Assembly: GCA_003260075.1 (NCBI GenBank)
Contig: QLIY01000616.1
Coordinates: 7,044 to 71,043, forward strand
Source: Phallusia mammillata
Taxonomy: Eukaryota > Chordata > Ascidiacea > Phlebobranchia > Ascidiidae
Direction: 5' to 3'
DNA: 64,000 nt
Shown: positions 60,296 to 64,000 of the stretch, in pieces
Layout: each line of letters begins with the position of its first letter
Position numbering within the stretch: the first letter of the stretch is position 1
Translations under genes and position numbers: made by a program
Notes under the pieces: generated by a model
The model's input: the letters and a program-made list of their open reading frames with translations, nothing else
What the model was told of the DNA's origin: nothing
Database searches by the model: none

Positions 60296-60824
60296 CAGTG
60301 GTTCTTAACCTGTGGGTAATTACCCCCAAAGGGGTAATTTGGCATTTTAAAAGGGGTAACATACATTTTCTGTTATAGTTATCTTTAGATTCTTGATAAT
60401 CATTATTGTAACCAGCAAACATTTTGTAATGAGGGTCAAATTTATTCAAAATAATTCCATAAAAAGTCAATCTTAATAGATTTCTCGGCGTCATGCCACA
60501 TTTTCAAAATAAAAAAGAAGTAACTTCGACAGCAAACGTTGTCATGCGCTTCTACTCCAAAAGTCTCAATTTGTTTCACTCATAACCATGCTATTTGTGA
60601 TGTCATAAAACTAGAACTAAAGTCTCTCGTAAACATCTGTTTTGTATACAATTGAGTCCAGTTAGTGATAGGCATCATAGGCGTGAGGTAGCATTTGTTG
60701 TTATTGTAGTAGTAAGGCTAATTTAGACCCCAAAAATATTAGATAATGTTTTTCTGAAAAGGGGTAATTGATATCCATCAAAACATTTTGTGGGTAACAA
60801 CAGAAAAAAGGTTAAGAACCACTG
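60296..60824. mobile_element. hAT-type element
   Basis: The termini are CAGTGGTTCTTAACCT and AGGTTAAGAACCACTG. The flanking 8-mers CTTTAAAT and GTTTAAAG match at 6 of 8. Length is 529 bp, no coding frame. The terminus is also seen at 39711. Confidence 0.75.
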
Positions 60825-62344
60825 GTTTAAAGGGTGGAAAATGGGTGAATCCGGAAAAAAGATACAAAATTCTTTAAAAAACCTTACATTGCACCAAGCA
60901 ACAAAACAAGAAATTCCAAGACGCTGTACTTTAGTCAGTACANTAGTCAGTACAGCCGTTTCAAAAAATTTACGTTTTGGGGGCCTGTGGGTGAACCGCT
61001 GGGTCAATCGGAGTCAAACTTCAGGAGGATCAAATTTAGATTATTAACTAACATCTCTTTAAATTTGAATAAATTTAAAGCACTCTTTCTTGACCAAACG
61101 CGTCTCACAAACCAGCGTTAGACAGAAAAAAGAAAAAAAGAAAAAAAGAAAAAAAAATACGGACAAAAACAATATGTGTCCCCTTCAGGGAAGGGGACCC
61201 ATAAAAACAGCACAGCATAGTGCAGGTGCACACAGCTACGGTAAAATCACGTAAGTTAGCTGTGTCGTGGTATAATGCTCCATAACCTGCGGGCAAAATG
61301 GAGCACTTCAAACACCAAAATCCGAGCACAAGGTGTACTCGATTACATCATGACTAACCACGTTTATCCGGTGAAAGCAAGAAACCTGTATTACTTAAGT
61401 ATTGCAGCTAAGTCGCCACCACCAAATGTGGAATTCAGTTCACTAAATATGACTAAGGGGTATTCGAGCTGTTTACATGCGTTCACGATTTTGAAACCTC
61501 AATAACGAAACTGTTACCACCGAGTATTGTGGGTATCTTTATAGCAGGGTCAAAACAATAGTGTCCATAAGGGAGTTTACGCCGGTGTATTGTCTGCAGC
61601 GATTTCAAAGGCGAGCGGGGGACGGAAGGAAGATAACTTGCGAAAACAATCGAATTTTCGAAAAACTTCCAATGAAAACCACTGAAAAGCAGGGCGATGC
61701 GGCAATTCTGCCAATTGCATGTGGAATTGGTTTGGTTGTTACAAGTTTTGTTCCAGCATAGATGCGTCATAGATTGCACCTGGAGTGAAGGATCAAGCAT
61801 TAGAAGTAGGGCAATGTAGATAAACACCTTTTTTCCCAACTATTTTGGAAGTGCAATATAGCTGAACACTTTTTCTATGGTGTGCAACAGCATGGTAAAA
61901 CTTGTAAACATTTGTTTAACTTTTAGATTTCCAGAGTGTGCAAAAAATTGACTTCTGTCTGAAAAAACATTGGACAGGGCGAGTACCAGCGAGAGTTTGT
62001 TTTCAACATGGAATTACTGTGGCCCATTTGCCATCCTGTAGAAATTCAAAACGACTTTGGCCGAAATTATGCGGAGAATGAAATACATGGAATCAGAATG
62101 TGAATGATATTTCCTACTAAATGTGAATGCCAATGACCGCATCTGATGTAAGCCAGTTTGTCTCCTGAACAATTTGACATTTGCTACTGAGGTGAAACAA
62201 GTTCGGAATAAGATTACGAATACGGTCAAGTAAAGCCTGTACTGTAAAAGTCAAAAGAACGTTGGAACTGCCAATGACAACCAAAGTTCCTTTGCACTTG
62301 CTGTACACTCTGGTTATGCTATGAAATATATTTTATCCAATGCT

Positions 62345-63400
62345 CTACTAAGATAAATGTTAAATGCTTAACGTTGCTACCGTTGCACTCCAAAAAGCAA
62401 TGAAATGGTTGCTCGTTTATCATTGTATGGTCAACTTTTGTTTATGTTTCACAGCTTCATTGAGCGTCGAGGCGCTTTTAAATACACGCTTCATGAAACA
62501 TCTTGCGTTTGTGTTCAGGTTGGTTGCTTGTCAGTTAAGGAACTTGCTAAAAAGCTATCAAGACCTTTTCCCACTTTACAGTTACACATATTTCAACACT
62601 GTTGAGTTGTAAGTATCTCTGATGTAGGAGTATGAACCCAGCCCCAACCCGAAAGTACACGCCTGAATCTGGTCAAACCACTTTTTTTAAAAAATAAGCG
62701 TGAAATATGTTCCATTTGCCAATATGAAATTATGCAGCACAAATGTGGTTGAGTACCAGGTCCGATTTAATAACGCTATTTTTTAAACTTAGGCACAAAC
62801 CCACCTGGCCCGAATTACATCTGAGATGAACGAATCGAAAAGTTGATTGGCCAAAAATGAGTTTGTGAAAGATGTATTTTGCGTCATTACTTTGGTTTAA
62901 AAAGAACTTATCGACGCTGCATGTTTATATTGCGGCAACAAAACAACGTGCAAACGTGCAGACTAAAGATAAGATATGGGCGTTTATTTGTGCAATGTCA
63001 ACGTATATCACGTTCACACGCTCATGTTCCCACACTATATGATTAGTCGACGCACTGGCAGACTACAAATTTGCACAGAATGTGAATTCATTATGTTCAG
63101 ATTGGGATGTTAAACAAGGCGTGCAAACAAAACTGGCAGGTTCGAAACCGAAAATCTTTCACGCTATTGACAGCACAGCGCTTCAGCGAACGTCGTGTCT
63201 GGCATATTTTCCCGGCTTGAGTTAAGCGCATTGGTAGCGATTCATATGCATACACATCGACCACAGAATTTTTGCAGGGCAATCGGTGCGGTTTCTGCGA
63301 CCAGAAACAGCTCGTTTTCAATTTTAACTACCAGAGCAGAGAGCTTTGAGTATGCGCAGATTGTTTTGGGCTGGATTTCGTCGGAATTCTTTGCAATTTT
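62345..63400. repeat. Dispersed repeat shared with 38.0-38.6 kb, split by extra DNA
   Basis: Blocks at about 62345-62410 and 62945-63400 match 38015-38620 in order. The intervening 530 bp have no counterpart there and may be a later insertion, although I could not see clean inverted termini or a target duplication. Confidence 0.55.
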
Positions 63401-64000
63401 TGCTCCGTCTGCCTCAGGTGCGATTGACGGTTTCAATTTCCCGGGTGTGCCGCTTTTAAGGTCGTGCACGGGCGGTGTTAAGTATTTTTTCGCGACATAT
63501 CGATCAAACCAGACTTCTTCTATTCAGTGCCCAAGCCGCCACTTTAAAAGGTTGCCTGAATGGTAGGAAGTGGTATCGTGCACAATGAAGTAAAACCACC
63601 ACACACTTTCCTTGAAGGCCACAAAGAAACAATTAGGCGGTAAAAGCATTCCGTTGTCAAAATATACCAAAATTTTGACTACAACCTTTTTGACTAAGTC
63701 TATTAAGGTCCAAATGTCCTTTTTTGTCTTGCAATAAGTAATTAAACCAAACATTTTTGATTACGAATGGCATTTCATTCTAAAACATAAGCTTGGTGTT
63801 TCAAACACTTACGATTGCCCTTGTTTTGTGTGCAGCAACCTTGCGAACAATGGATAGTATTGCGACTCATAAATAAATGTCACATTTTAAACACGTAATA
63901 TCATGAATACATATAACCCTTTACACAAAATTTTAGGATTTCCATGAAAACTTGCTTGTGAACTTTGACCTGTACTTCTTACAAGTTAATAAAGGTGCTG

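Larger units (their letters stand above)
59193..64000. other. Right-hand region without recognisable exons
   Basis: Probably an upstream intron of the TRAF6-like gene or intergenic DNA. It contains a hAT element (60296-60824), an N with a short duplication at 60943, an A-rich simple repeat near 61130-61160, and the two blocks of the dispersed repeat (about 62345-62410 and 62945-63400). A 118-codon minus frame at 61483-61839 starts with a signal-like hydrophobic segment, but I cannot support it as a gene. Confidence 0.45.

Noticed and set aside
61483-61839. Minus-strand frame of 118 codons with signal-peptide-like start and several Cys and N-glycosylation sites
   Set aside because: No similarity, no splice partner and no paralogue in the window. 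Such frames arise by chance at this length.
63195-63566. Plus-strand frame of 123 codons
   Set aside because: Its recognisable half lies in the dispersed repeat shared with 38.5 kb, and the remainder is not shared.

Overview
The window looks like nuclear DNA of a small-genome invertebrate chordate, most likely a tunicate such as Ciona. Genes are interrupted by many short GT-AG introns (often 60-900 bp). The DNA is AT-rich and full of small hAT-type elements with 8-bp target duplications. Two recognisable conserved genes (mitochondrial ribosomal protein S18C and a TRAF6-like protein) sit among tandem families of lineage-specific seven-transmembrane (7TM) receptors. No prokaryotic or viral genome organisation is visible. 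The organism call is inference. All exon models were built by eye from splice signals, reading phase and comparison between paralogues inside the window.

Layout. 1-2.8 kb: upstream DNA with a tRNA-like element. 2.8-8.75 kb (+): a complete 13-exon NRF-6-like membrane acyltransferase. 9.1-11.9 and 13.8-18.2 kb (-): two paralogous rhodopsin-like receptors with long glycosylated N termini. 19.7-21.6 and 22.5-24.5 kb (-): two paralogues of a different 7TM family that I cannot name. 24.5-27.6 kb: repeats. 27.6-28.5 kb (+): a C2H2 zinc-finger protein. 29.4-29.9 kb (-): MRPS18C. 31.6-48.9 kb: a cluster of eight receptor copies on both strands. Three look complete or nearly so (A, B, F), three are fragments (D, E, G) and two are pseudogenes (C, H). 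52.6-59.2 kb (-): the 3' part of a TRAF6-like gene, with coiled coil and MATH domain. 59.2-64 kb: repeats and DNA without recognisable genes, probably a large intron of that gene or intergenic.

The most interesting biology is the receptor family. The two long receptors at 9-18 kb and the short ones at 31-49 kb share an N-terminal five-cysteine motif, CX5CX7CX7CX2C, just before TM1. They also share intron positions and phases downstream of it, so they form one family with two ectodomain sizes. The family appears to be expanding by tandem and inverted duplication and losing copies by frameshift, truncation and transposon insertion.

A caution applies to the whole window. Runs of exactly ten C occur at 17 places on this strand, and there is one run of seventy. 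In most cases the DNA after the run repeats the DNA before it with a few substitutions. I read these as artificial joins between overlapping, probably allelic, contigs. They break one receptor exon by a 106-bp duplication and truncate two others. A 1413-bp inverted duplication in the cluster may have the same origin. Copy number and pseudogene status near the joins should therefore be treated as provisional.
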